Assembly: GCA_035610835.1 (NCBI GenBank)
Contig: CM069447.1
Location: 19,688,043 to 19,752,042, forward strand
Reading direction: 5' to 3'
Source of the DNA: Ophiura sarsii
Lineage: Eukaryota; Echinodermata; Ophiuroidea; Amphilepidida; Ophiuridae
Length of the DNA: 64,000 nt
Part shown: positions 1 through 9,279 of the stretch, one piece after another
How positions within the stretch are numbered: position 1 is the first letter of the stretch
Layout: each line of letters starts with the position of its first letter
Made by a program: the position numbers and the translations under genes
Notes under the pieces: model-generated
What the model was told of the DNA's origin: nothing
Seen by the model: the letters and a program-made list of their open reading frames with translations, nothing else
The model's database searches: none

Positions 1-1988
1 GTCTCTGGTTCCCAAGTATTTCTTGAATTTGGGAAGCCCCGCCATTTTATCAAATACTCAAGACGTTTATTTTTAAAACGTCCCCTGAGAATACGCTCTA
101 TCACATATTCTGGAGTTTCATCTTGAATAGGAGGCAAACCTGGAATAATTGGAATCTGATTCTTGTCAGACTCGTGGGTAGCCAAAAGTTGTTCAAATAT
201 ATCATCAGGACAATCGTCTAGAACTAATCCTGGAATTGGATCTCTATTTTCAGGATCCACAGGGGGAGTATCATTGCTTGGACGGACAAATCTATTATAT
301 GCAAATTTCATACGGTTAACATGTACAGTAGATGTTACCAATTTGTTGTTTTCAAGATTTCGCACCTTGAAATTTACAGGACCAGTCTGTTCGACTAGTA
401 GAAAGGGTCCCGCCCAGAACTTTGAGAGTTTACGTGACAATCCTTGTTGCAATGCAGGTATATAAATCCAAACTGAATCACCAACTTGATATGGAACATC
501 TTGCGCACGATCATCAAAACGCTCTTTCATTTTGGCTTGATTACGTTCAGCATGACGTTTTGAAATGTCCCTAAATACTTCGAGTTGTGATACCAGATTG
601 TGAATGTGCTCACGAAGTGTCTTATCTGGATATTTGCATTGTGCTAGGAGTGTAACATCTATCGGAAGTCTTGCCTCTCTACCATACAACAAGAAGAAGG
701 GACTAAATCCGACTGAATTTTCAGCGGGAGTTGTTCTATAGGCAAATTGTATAGCTGTTATGTACTTATCCCAATCGCTTTGGTATTCATTGACATAATG
801 TGAAATGGTATCCAGAATTACTGCATTAAAACGTTCCTGAATTGCATTGCATTGTGGATGATATGAACTTGTATTCAGTTTGTGAGTGCGCATAATACGA
901 CAAACTTCCAATACAATCTTGGAGAGGAAATTTTGACCTCTGTCGCTCAACAAGGTTTGAGGACAACCATGTTCACAAATTACATAATCAAAGAATGCGC
1001 GAGCAATGGTTGACGCATCAGTAACTTTCAATGGTACCAAAATTGGCCATCTAGTACAATGATCTGAAAAACAGAGTACATAGCGATTACCTGAAGTGGT
1101 AATAGGTAAAGGACCTAAAATGTCAACACTTACTCGTTCGAAAGCGCCTGGCACTTTCATAGTTACCATTGGGGCTAGTACTTTATGTCTATGAGTTTTT
1201 CGTTGAGAGCAAGAAATACATGAACGGACCCAGTTGTCTACGTCACGATACATGCATTTCCAAAAGTAACGTTGACGGATTCTATTGTAGGTTCGCTGAA
1301 ATCCAAAATGTGCGGCTAACACGTGATCATGACAGTTATTTAGAACTGTATCAATTAATTGCACGGGTATATACAAACGATGGACATTTCTTTCAGGCAT
1401 GTGCCCTTTAGCAGGAGTATGCCAAATGTGATACAACAACCCTTCGTGTGCATAGTACTGATCAGCCTGTAAAACTACATTCCTAGCCTTAACAGCATTA
1501 TCTGGCAATTCATCGTTTTCCAGATATTGCAACATTGATCCCGCAAATATATCCGTCAACAAAACTTGTTTGAATTTGTCTAAGTTGAGCTCATTTGTAA
1601 AGTTTGGAATATTTGGCTTGACTGAATCTTTGTCATTCTCAACACGTTTCCCTTTTTGAAATCGAAGATTTCTAACCACGTTTACTGTAGGACGAGAGTT
1701 CACATCATTACTAGGATTTTGTATGATGTCGCTCACCATCTCGTCTAATCCCGACTTTACCCAGGCTACCTTATTAACTTCTACAGCATCAGTGACTTTG
1801 GAATGAGAATGATTGCAATCAGTACAAATATCCATTCTGTCATAATCTATTCTACTTAATGCATCAGCGTTGCCATTATGGCGTCCACGAATGTGAATTA
1901 CATCAAACTTATATGACTGCAGTTTAAGTGCCCATCGCGCTAATCGACTTCCGGTATTTTTAGTCAATCTCAAGTTCAAGATCAAAAT
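1..1988 (-). CDS. Ty3/gypsy retrotransposon Pol, C-terminal part: RNase H tail, integrase, chromodomain (partial)
   Basis: The minus-strand frame is open from an upstream stop at 1989-1991 to the window edge, about 660 codons; I checked it codon by codon and found no stop. In order it shows the end of RNase H (ends NADALSR, about 1850-1965), a linker, an integrase zinc finger (HDHVLAAHFG then CISC, about 1200-1330), and an integrase core with VDILGPL (about 1115-1130), CFSDHCTRWP (about 1047-1075), LSDRGQNF (about 927-950) and QERFN (about 825-842), a D,D-35-E layout. A chromodomain follows at about 3-110 (YLIKWRGFP, then NTWEPE). Integrase inserts the cDNA; chromodomains of this class are known to target chromatin. 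The frame is truncated upstream within RNase H, so no RT or protease is visible. The undamaged frame suggests a young copy. The stop lies outside the window. Confidence 0.93.
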   Translation of the reverse strand, partial: MLILNLRLTKNTGSRLARWALKLQSYKFDVIHIRGRHNGNADALSRIDYDRMDICTDCNHSHSKVTDAVEVNKVAWVKSGLDEMVSDIIQNPSNDVNSRPTVNVVRNLRFQKGKRVENDKDSVKPNIPNFTNELNLDKFKQVLLTDIFAGSMLQYLENDELPDNAVKARNVVLQADQYYAHEGLLYHIWHTPAKGHMPERNVHRLYIPVQLIDTVLNNCHDHVLAAHFGFQRTYNRIRQRYFWKCMYRDVDNWVRSCISCSQRKTHRHKVLAPMVTMKVPGAFERVSVDILGPLPITTSGNRYVLCFSDHCTRWPILVPLKVTDASTIARAFFDYVICEHGCPQTLLSDRGQNFLSKIVLEVCRIMRTHKLNTSSYHPQCNAIQERFNAVILDTISHYVNEYQSDWDKYITAIQFAYRTTPAENSVGFSPFFLLYGREARLPIDVTLLAQCKYPDKTLREHIHNLVSQLEVFRDISKRHAERNQAKMKERFDDRAQDVPYQVGDSVWIYIPALQQGLSRKLSKFWAGPFLLVEQTGPVNFKVRNLENNKLVTSTVHVNRMKFAYNRFVRPSNDTPPVDPENRDPIPGLVLDDCPDDIFEQLLATHESDKNQIPIIPGLPPIQDETPEYVIERILRGRFKNKRLEYLIKWRGFPNSRNTWEPE

Positions 1989-2924
1989 TCAAGTTCAAAT
2001 TCAATCAAAATTTGAAAAATCTGAACATGAACCAAGTTTATTAATTATTAAACTTGATTAAGATTATCAATTAAAATGTATTGATTATGATTGATGATCA
2101 AATTTAATTAATAGACTAACAATGAACTTAATTGATGAAGTTTAAATTCACCAATGAGAAAAAAATTAAAAGCTCAATGAAATCCAAGTCAACAATTTAA
2201 AGTTGACATCAAATTAAATGAATAAAGTCCCAAGTTACAGCTGAATTTATAAAATATTTATTCAATTGCAGTGCAGTGTATCAATATTATGTATCTTGAT
2301 TTAGAAATCAGTCCATTCAAAAATAAACAAGATTTATTTCATCCGAAGAAATTGTCTGTCTGAAACGCACCTGTCCAGTAGAAGAGCTTATAAAATCTAC
2401 ACAATAGAATTTTACCGCGCTCGAGAATTTCAATCTCGGATTAAAATTTTTTATCAATGGATATCAGACCGTGGTCATGCACTTTTGAACCAGATTATCA
2501 GAGACTTGCAAATCGGAACAATTATATAAAAGACTTTATCGACTTGCCACGTTGAACATGTAGAATGCGCCCATTATTGCCAGCGTAAATAAGACCTAAA
2601 TATTGATAGGCCATACTACATGTATTTCGTGTATACTATTTTAAACACAATTTTAATAGACCTTTCTGGGTCTATAAAACAAATTTCAATAGACATATAA
2701 TTACATTTCAGCAGTGCATACCAACAAAATGCTACCTGAATTCAAACCGTCTCACCACGCTGATGTTACAGTCGTCGACACTGGATGCGATGAACAACAA
2801 AATACATATACAACTTTTGTAGCTACAGTCCTAATTATTCAAAATGAAGGGGCTGGTAAATTGACCGGAATAATATAAACATTGACATAAAAATATCAAA
2901 ACGAACGAATTCTCCACCAGATAT
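1989..2924 (-). mobile_element. Internal leader of the gypsy element, without visible gag
   Basis: AT-rich stretch between the primer-binding site and the point where Pol homology begins (about 1970). No long reading frame on either strand, no CCHC knuckle, protease or RT motif. It is too short (about 0.9 kb) for gag-protease-RT, so the copy is internally deleted or rearranged. The part near 1980-2240 is a biased run of aattcaag/ttcaaat words and may mark the rearrangement junction. Confidence 0.55.
2906..2919 (-). other. Primer-binding site of the gypsy element
   Basis: Read on the minus strand, five bases after the LTR end comes TGGTGGAGAATTCG. It starts with TGG, the complement of a tRNA CCA 3' end, as expected for minus-strand primer binding. 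The plus strand reads cgaattctccacca, like a tRNA acceptor 3' end. The tRNA species is not determined. Confidence 0.65.
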
Positions 2925-3380
2925 TGTGACGTGATTTTTAGGGAGATACTCGCATGGCGGAGAGGGGATCAAAACACACAGAATAAATATAACGGATATA
3001 GCTTCCAAGTTATTTATATATACATTTTATTAACTCATCATAAATAGTTCACTTACTCATATTATAAACGAACACAGCACCCAGCATCTAGACTATCCTA
3101 AAGAAATGACATGACACGCATCAATCGTGAGCTTCTGTAATTCAGAGCTCACCAGTCCTGTTGTGTGAATAGAAAACTATATGGCCTAAACTTATGAGGT
3201 GTTGTCAGCGTGGCACGAAGACTTGAATTGGTCAGAGATATTGGCGCGTAGACTGAATGGGATTCAGAATACGGAAGTACGGTGTTGCCATTTCAAGTCA
3301 ATCATGGCCTGAATTCTAGATATGGAAATATCTAGAATTAATAATAATATTAATAATATCAATATAAATTTAGCGTCACA
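2925..3380 (-). mobile_element. 5' LTR of the gypsy element (456 bp)
   Basis: Bounded by the short inverted repeat TGTGACG (2925-2931) and CGTCACA (3374-3380), the TG..CA ends typical of LTRs, with the primer-binding site next to it on the Pol side. A TATA-like run (tatatataaata on the minus strand, about 3012-3024) and AATAAA-like signals lie inside. The five bases outside, ACACA (3381-3385), are the expected target-site duplicate; its partner and the 3' LTR would lie left of the window. Confidence 0.75.
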
Positions 3381-3934
3381 ACACATTCATCGAAGTCCGA
3401 GATCGATACCACACAGACAGTACTGCACACAGAGCTACTATTCAAATAGATACAAGAGAGGCATGCATCACAATGGACAATGAGTTTGTTTACATTACCG
3501 GGTCCCTTTGCTGACGTCATACAAGAATCTTGATTTTCACCTCTCCACTTCCGGGTTTGCGTCCGCCCTACATCGGTACTTTCTAATGCTATTTATTATT
3601 TACAGTGGCATGTTGGGACGTGGACACCCGCCGGTGGACACCACCATTTTTCTAAGCTTTCCAATGAAATGTAATTTGGCTATATTTCAATTTTCAATGA
3701 ATAGCACCTTTAACGATTTACTAGCAAAATAAAAGACCACCAGATTCCAATCACACATACAGAACAATGGAACGATTTAAAACGTGTCTAAACATATGAA
3801 TGAAAGCTACGTATTAGCAACAACAAAATAAAAAAATTAAAAAATAAGTTATAGCTCGTTCTTTTTCAAACAGCTTTGGAAAGTTTTTAAAGCTTAATAA
3901 TTTTCTAAAAAAGATTCTATCACTATCAAAATAT
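3381..3934. other. Unassigned spacer with a CRE-like palindrome
   Basis: No gene or repeat recognised. It contains a moderately GC-rich stretch (about 3490-3650) with a perfect TGACGTCA at 3512-3519. This could be a promoter remnant, but no coding sequence starts nearby. Confidence 0.3.
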
Positions 3935-4341
3935 ATATTTTTGTTTGCCAACTCAACTGCGAGCATCATGTATCATTGATGACCGTCAGCCACTTATCTT
4001 AAGGCTATTGATATTTGGTGGTACAGGATACTCGCTGATTGAGTCATAATTTCGGTAACTTATCACGAAAATGACTATCTTCAATAATATGTCATAATTA
4101 TGTTATGTTATTTTGTGTAAATGATTAAGAAAATAAAAGCACGAATGCTCCATGCACTGTGGAAACGTTAAAAAATATTTGTTAAATATTCCTGAATAAT
4201 TAAGTTTATGTTAAAACATTCGGGGGTAGGTTGTCGGGGAGGTAAAAACAAGGATGGATCACACTTAAACAATAAATATTGGATATCCTACATTCTTAAA
4301 CTATTTTGTCAGTGATAAATTGGTTAACTGGACCACGCTTT

Positions 4342-4578
4342 TTAACACTTTCCACGCGGCAGGCGTCTCTGCAGACGAAATTCCAATAACAATTCACATG
4401 TTTCAAAAATGTCAACATTATTAGCTCAAATTACCATATTTGGAACTACCATAAGAAATGCATTGAAATAAGTACAAGCATGCCTAGTATTGGTTCAGTA
4501 AGCCTTGACAGTTGGAAAAGCTTTTTGAAAAATCTGTTTTGCATTTCGTAAAACCAATAACCGCGTGGAATGTGTTAA
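4342..4578 (+). mobile_element. TTAA-flanked MITE (piggyBac-like), copy 1
   Basis: Bounded by TTAACACTTTCCACGCGGC at 4342 and CCGCGTGGAATGTGTTAA at 4561-4578. A subterminal GCAGACG palindrome follows the left end. No coding capacity. Other copies in the window show the same termini, and an empty-site comparison at 20388-20636 supports TTAA-specific insertion. Confidence 0.8.
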
Positions 4579-5547
4579 GGAATGATAACATAGACTTAAT
4601 GTAACGGTCATTTCGATCGGGGTTCATGACTCATCCGATGACGCGAATTAATTTGAACTCGTATGACCTCGAATTGCCCGGATGACCTTCACATATCTGT
4701 CCCTGATCTTTGATCTTTTCAACGAAACTACGATGGCAATCATATTTAAAACGTCACAGAGCTCTGAATTCGGCTTTTAACAGGTTTGACATATTATGAT
4801 CTCCAAACTATGGTCATGTATTTATGTTATTATTGATAGATATATGTTACGCTTAGATATATATATATTTCCACCGGAATAAATCCTAACTAGTGACACA
4901 ATTCAATAACAATGTTGACACATATCTTTACGTTCTTAGTAATAGTATAGATGTTTATATACATTCAATCAATCAAAAATATATAATCGACAATATAATA
5001 CAAATGGTATAGTACATAAGATGAACTTGAAGATCCTTAAACATGTTAAAGATAAAGTTGACGCGATTGAGCTCTTTCAGAATATGCTGATTGTGACGAT
5101 ATGACTTCAGAGTTCACCTCGTTGTAAATACAGAATATTGAAGAACCAATACTGTTCTTGCGTAGAATAATAGAAGAACAACGTAGAGACGAATCAAAGT
5201 GTTCTAAAGATGATTACACAAACAAACAAAAACAAGCGACCTTACACAAATGGTGCAATCGCTGTAATCTAATTGGTAATTGCAAATATCCGTCGCTGGA
5301 AAATCCAGGTCGAAGATATAAAGATTTTGTTGACACTGGGTCAAAGAAGATTTCTTGTGCAGTACCAGCATGCTTCACTTTCATCACATGACCATCGATT
5401 TCAGTCACCAGTGTCTACTGGATCCCATTGACGTTAAAGCTCTGTTGCCAGTGTAGTGTTGCTAAGCATGCTGGCAAATCTTCTATGACACTGGGCCAAA
5501 TGGCGAAACAAGTGTACAATCAGCCTTGAAACAGGCCTACAAAATAA
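4579..5547. other. Noncoding duplicated sequence
   Basis: Recurs in unit B (20637-21435) with substitutions and small indels. The stretch 5158-5400 can be read as short open frames on both strands, but unit B breaks them by frameshift and stop, so no gene is called. Confidence 0.5.
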
Positions 5548-5925
5548 GGTTGTGTTGCCCTCAGCGACCGACCCTAAAATCGCACAAATTAGGATCGGCT
5601 TTTTTTTCTTGCTTTTTTTCTTCAAAAAAGGGATTTTCATTTTTTTTTTTTTTTTTTTAGATTTAAATTTGTCCTTAAAGTGTCTAAATGTTACTAAGTC
5701 TTGCTTGAAATTAATAACTTAGCTTTACTAAATGTTTTAAGACTATTTTCACACTAGAAACATTAGTTGAATTGACAAATGGGCTTATACCAATTTTGTC
5801 TTGACATAAACCCTATATTTTTCAGCCAAAAAAAGAAAAGAAAAAAAAGAAAGAAAAAAATCCGACTGACCGACCGACCAATTTTTTTATTTTTGGAATT
5901 TGAGGGCAACCACAACAATTTTAAT
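5548..5925 (+). mobile_element. MITE with pyrimidine/purine-rich arms, copy 1
   Basis: Inverted ends: 'gttgtgttgccctcagcgac' at about 5550 and the reverse complement of 'gttgtggttgccctcaaatt' at about 5900-5922. Poly-T and poly-A/G tracts lie just inside each arm. Related copies at 21436-21790 and at the right edge of the window (63840-64000). The superfamily is not assigned. Confidence 0.6.
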
Positions 5926-6102
5926 TTTCGGCCTCGGTTTTGGCTTAAGTACAAAATGTATCATTCTTACCTGTATTAAAAATAAATACAGCAAAGGTCT
6001 ATACAAAATATGCAAGGATACTATAGGCTGAAATTATAATATTCTCATTATCTAGTTGCGAGTCTGTTCAACATGAACGTCGTCCGGCAACACTGATTTA
6101 TT
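5926..6102. other. Noncoding spacer
   Basis: Recurs at about 22380-22540 in unit B. No gene seen. Confidence 0.4.
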
Positions 6103-6625
6103 TAAAGGAATACGCAGTAGTGTTGAAGAATCACATTTTTATATAATTTACTTCAGAATTTAAGATGAACGTTAATAATGGTCACTTTTGCTTTTGCCAC
6201 TGAAATCACGAAAGCAGCCTTTATGCCAGCATTTTAAGATTGTACCTGTTTAAAGAGCTTTATACTGGGGAGCATACATTGTGTTGAAACACTCAATTGA
6301 AACACTAGTGTGCCCTTCTACCCTAAATCAAGGTCAAGGTCAATCAACCACCCAAGTTGGCAAGGATGTCCACTTAGGTTTTAATTTTACCAACTTCAAA
6401 GAACATTTTGGTATATCTCGGACCGGGACCGGAAAACCTCTATGCTTCCCCAACTACTAGTGTGAAATTCTGATCTAGCCGTAGATCAGAATATTTGAAT
6501 TGATGTTTTGTTGTACAAAGAGGGCTAAAGTGTCATACTTTTAATACAATTGTAAAAATGTACAAATCTCAGTTTGTCTCAAAATTGAGGGCGCAGCCTC
6601 TAAGGCATCACTGAATATACCTAAA
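6103..6625 (+). mobile_element. MITE family with 'gatct..agatc' subterminal palindrome, copy 1
   Basis: Shares its start (ttaaaggaat; 'taatttactt..gatgaac') and end ('gtacaaagagggct', 'gagggcgcagcctc') with the copy at 14549-14915 and, inverted, with 12205-12812. The subterminal palindrome reads tctgatctagccgtagatcaga. Unit B lacks it between 22540 and 22560, so it probably inserted after the duplication. Confidence 0.55.
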
Positions 6626-7072
6626 GTCAGGTGGTTGTTAGAGAGAAGATTACGTTACTCAATCATGAAGTCAGTTTGGGCAAAACAAATACCAACTTGA
6701 TGTAGGATTCTTCAGCAATAATATTTAAATGAAACAAACACTACATGTGGTAAGGATATTGTCTACATCATTCAAAATAAATGTCAAAATATATAATCAA
6801 ATATTATGTTTACGTGAGTTATTTATATATAATATGTCAAAAGTCCTATAACAAGAATCAGAAATAGCTCCAATATGCTTGGAAATTCTAACTTTTCTAT
6901 TGTTCTATCCATCAAGTACGTGTCACTGACCTTCAAACCCTGCTATAAGACTGAACATAATTATCATAACATTTAATTTGAATGCCTCATTTAATATACT
7001 GCCCTCTTAAAAACAAGGTTTTTTATTTCATTAATGCTGTGTGAATATTAGCGAATACTATCATGCCCATAA
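6626..7072. other. Noncoding duplicated sequence
   Basis: Matches unit B (about 22545-23219) with many indels. Nothing gene-like. Confidence 0.4.
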
Positions 7073-7323
7073 TTAACACTTTCTACGCCGCGCTATGCAT
7101 ATTCCAAACAGATTTTTTTTTAGAAACCTTTCCCATTTCAAAGTCTATGTCTAGAAAATTAATATTGAACCTATACTAGGCATGTTTGTAATTCTCTTTT
7201 AATTCATTTCTCACGGTGATTCCAAAATATGGTAATAAGATCCAATGATTTTGACATTTCTGAAACATTTTGTAAAATGTTGGAACCGGAAGCGTGGAAG
7301 CGTGGAAGCGTGGAAAGTGTTAA
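7073..7323 (+). mobile_element. TTAA-flanked MITE, copy 2
   Basis: Starts TTAACACTTTCTACGCCGC and ends GTGGAAAGTGTTAA. The right end carries a short tandem 'gcgtggaa' triplication (about 7290-7315). Orthologous to the copy at 23220-23439 in unit B, so it predates the duplication. Confidence 0.8.
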
Positions 7324-7700
7324 GTGCAAAAGATTCTCAAGAGCAGTCTCCTTCATTATTTTAGTTACGATTATGTACCTACCATAAAAGGTAAAGATTT
7401 AATAATATGTTAAGAAATCATGGGTAAATTTAAAGATATAAGGCCTGACGCTCCAAATAAATCTTACAATCCTGCCAGTTTGTTTTATGAAAGTTAAAAT
7501 TCAATCGGTCAGTTCCCGATGAATATGCATTGCACGCGCTCCATAGCAATTAATTGACGTTATATTTCTTGACTAAACGTGTCAATAAATTAATGTTTTC
7601 TTTCAACAACAAAAAACAACTGTAGAAAGAGACCTGTCATTTATATTAGGAGTCACCTATAGATGACTGGCACAAATATGAGATGAGCCCAAAGTCGAAC

Positions 7701-7915
7701 GTACACTTTCCATGCAGCAGTTGACAGTTCCAACATTTCAGAAAATGTTTCAAAAATGTCAACATTATTGAATTTCATCACCATATTTGGAATCACCGTG
7801 AGAATTGCATTACAACAAATACAAACATGCCTAGTATTGGTTCAGTAAATCTTTAAATAGACTTTGGAACTTGGGAAAGGTTTCGGATAATATCTGTATT
7901 GAATATGGTAACAAT
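7701..7915 (+). mobile_element. TTAA-type MITE, right end decayed, copy 3
   Basis: Starts acactttccatgcagcag and follows the family body (tgtttcaaaaatgtcaaca, 'catgcctagtattggttcag'). The right terminal inverted repeat is lost. The unit B counterpart (23714-23930) has lost the same right end, so the truncation predates the duplication. Confidence 0.7.
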
Positions 7916-8171
7916 AATAGACAGTTTTACATGACCACCTGCGTTTGGACTGAAATGAGTATCATCATGCAGTATACATGGTATACCCTTTTACAATCAC
8001 ATGCACATACAAAGTAGCCATATAAACCACAGGATCATGAATAATAATTGATAGTTTCTTTTAATTTTCTTAAAATAACCTCTTATGGACTCGAGATCTT
8101 CTCATAATATTCAGGTATTCAATTATTGTTGTGAGTATTAAGCGACACAGATGGCGCTAAAAAGAGATATA

Positions 8172-8804
8172 CAGGGGGTCCCAAAAGTTTCGTAACCTTT
8201 TCAAAACATCATATCCCGGTTAAATAATTCGCAGTATAAGAATACAAACATATTTGGATAGAGAAGACTTATATAATTATGCTGTACTAAACTTACAATA
8301 ACAGCTATCTGTGTTGCCAAAATACAGACGAAGGTTTTCCAAACTGTAAAACTGTACTTTCATACAAAAGCGTAGATAATGAGCTGAGTAAAGTCAAGGA
8401 TGAGACAACGGGAAAGAGGTAGGGAAGCGAGAAACAAAAGGTTCTATATACAATGCCTATTTAAAATTTCAGATTTATATAATCCTCGTTTATATGAACA
8501 TTAGTATAGTTGTGCATAACATTTATAAAGTGAACACCTTTTTTGGAAAAAAATCAACATGAATGGAATTTGAGGAACACGTGGCATGTGATTACAGAGA
8601 CTTACACAGTGCGTCCAGCAACTTGAACAATGTCATGGTATTGTGAGTTTATGTTGCAAAACCTTTCAGCGTGTGTTTTATATGAGGGACCTCAAAATGG
8701 GGTCAAGTACTCTCTTTACAAATATATTTTCAATTTGGTACTGCGACTTATTTGAAGAGAGGTACAAATCTTTAAAATGGTTTCGAAACGTTTGGGAAAC
8801 CCTG
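8172..8804 (+). mobile_element. Mariner-like MITE with TA target site
   Basis: Inverted ends of about 30 bp: cagggggtcccaaaagtttc at 8172 and the reverse complement of cagggtttcccaaacgtttc ending at 8804, flanked by TA on both sides. The cagggtgtccc-type end is known from Tc1/mariner elements. The interior has no convincing transposase frame. Confidence 0.75.
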
Positions 8805-8845
8805 TATTATTTAGGGATGTCCTATATAGAGCGCCGGGTACAACC

Positions 8846-9269
8846 ACGGATGGAAATAAGACCCGCCCGCGCATAGCGGGTAACTTTCGTGTCGGGCGGG
8901 TGAAGATGCAAAGGTATCCGTCCGACTGGCGGGTAACATTTTTGAAGCTCAAAGTTCAGGGTTATTTCATCATCAGACTGTGTGTCATGATGATAGAGGG
9001 GATCAGGTTGATAGGAGATTAAAGAGAGTATTGGATTGATGAACATGATAAATACGAGAAGCTGTTTATGGGCTAGGGTTATACGGTGAAACATCGTACA
9101 ATAAAGATAAAAACATGTAATTGCAGTTTAAAAGTAGTCTTGCTCTTAATTGTTTGCTGCAAAATATTATGAAAAAACCTTGGGCTGGTAGAATTTTTGT
9201 CGGGCAGGTAATTTCTGTGAGTTACCTGCCCGACTGGCTAATTGAAAAAAATCTGAAGTTCCACCACTG
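8846..9269 (+). mobile_element. hAT-like MITE inserted next to the CARD-NHL gene 1 stop codon
   Basis: An exact 8-bp duplication GGTACAAC flanks it (8838-8845 and 9270-9277). Ends are CACGGATGGAA at left and, on the other strand, CAGTGGTGGAA at right. Internal 'gcgggtaac' and 'cgggcgggt' motifs form inverted repeats. The 8-bp duplication and CA..TG ends point to hAT. It sits two bases beyond the stop codon (9280-9282) of the minus-strand gene, so it forms that gene's 3' flank. Confidence 0.75.
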
Positions 9270-9279
9270 GGTACAACGA

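Noticed and set aside
3508..3732. 74-codon plus-strand frame near the CRE-like site
   Set aside because: No recognisable domain, no paralogue, and no splice or poly(A) context to support it.
5158..5408. Overlapping open frames on both strands with some conservation to unit B
   Set aside because: The unit B copy (21180-21370) has frameshifts and stops in both frames; conservation is explained by the DNA duplication.
8716..9094. Several overlapping open frames just left of CARD-NHL paralogue 1
   Set aside because: They cross the boundary between a mariner-like and a hAT-like MITE and show no domain.
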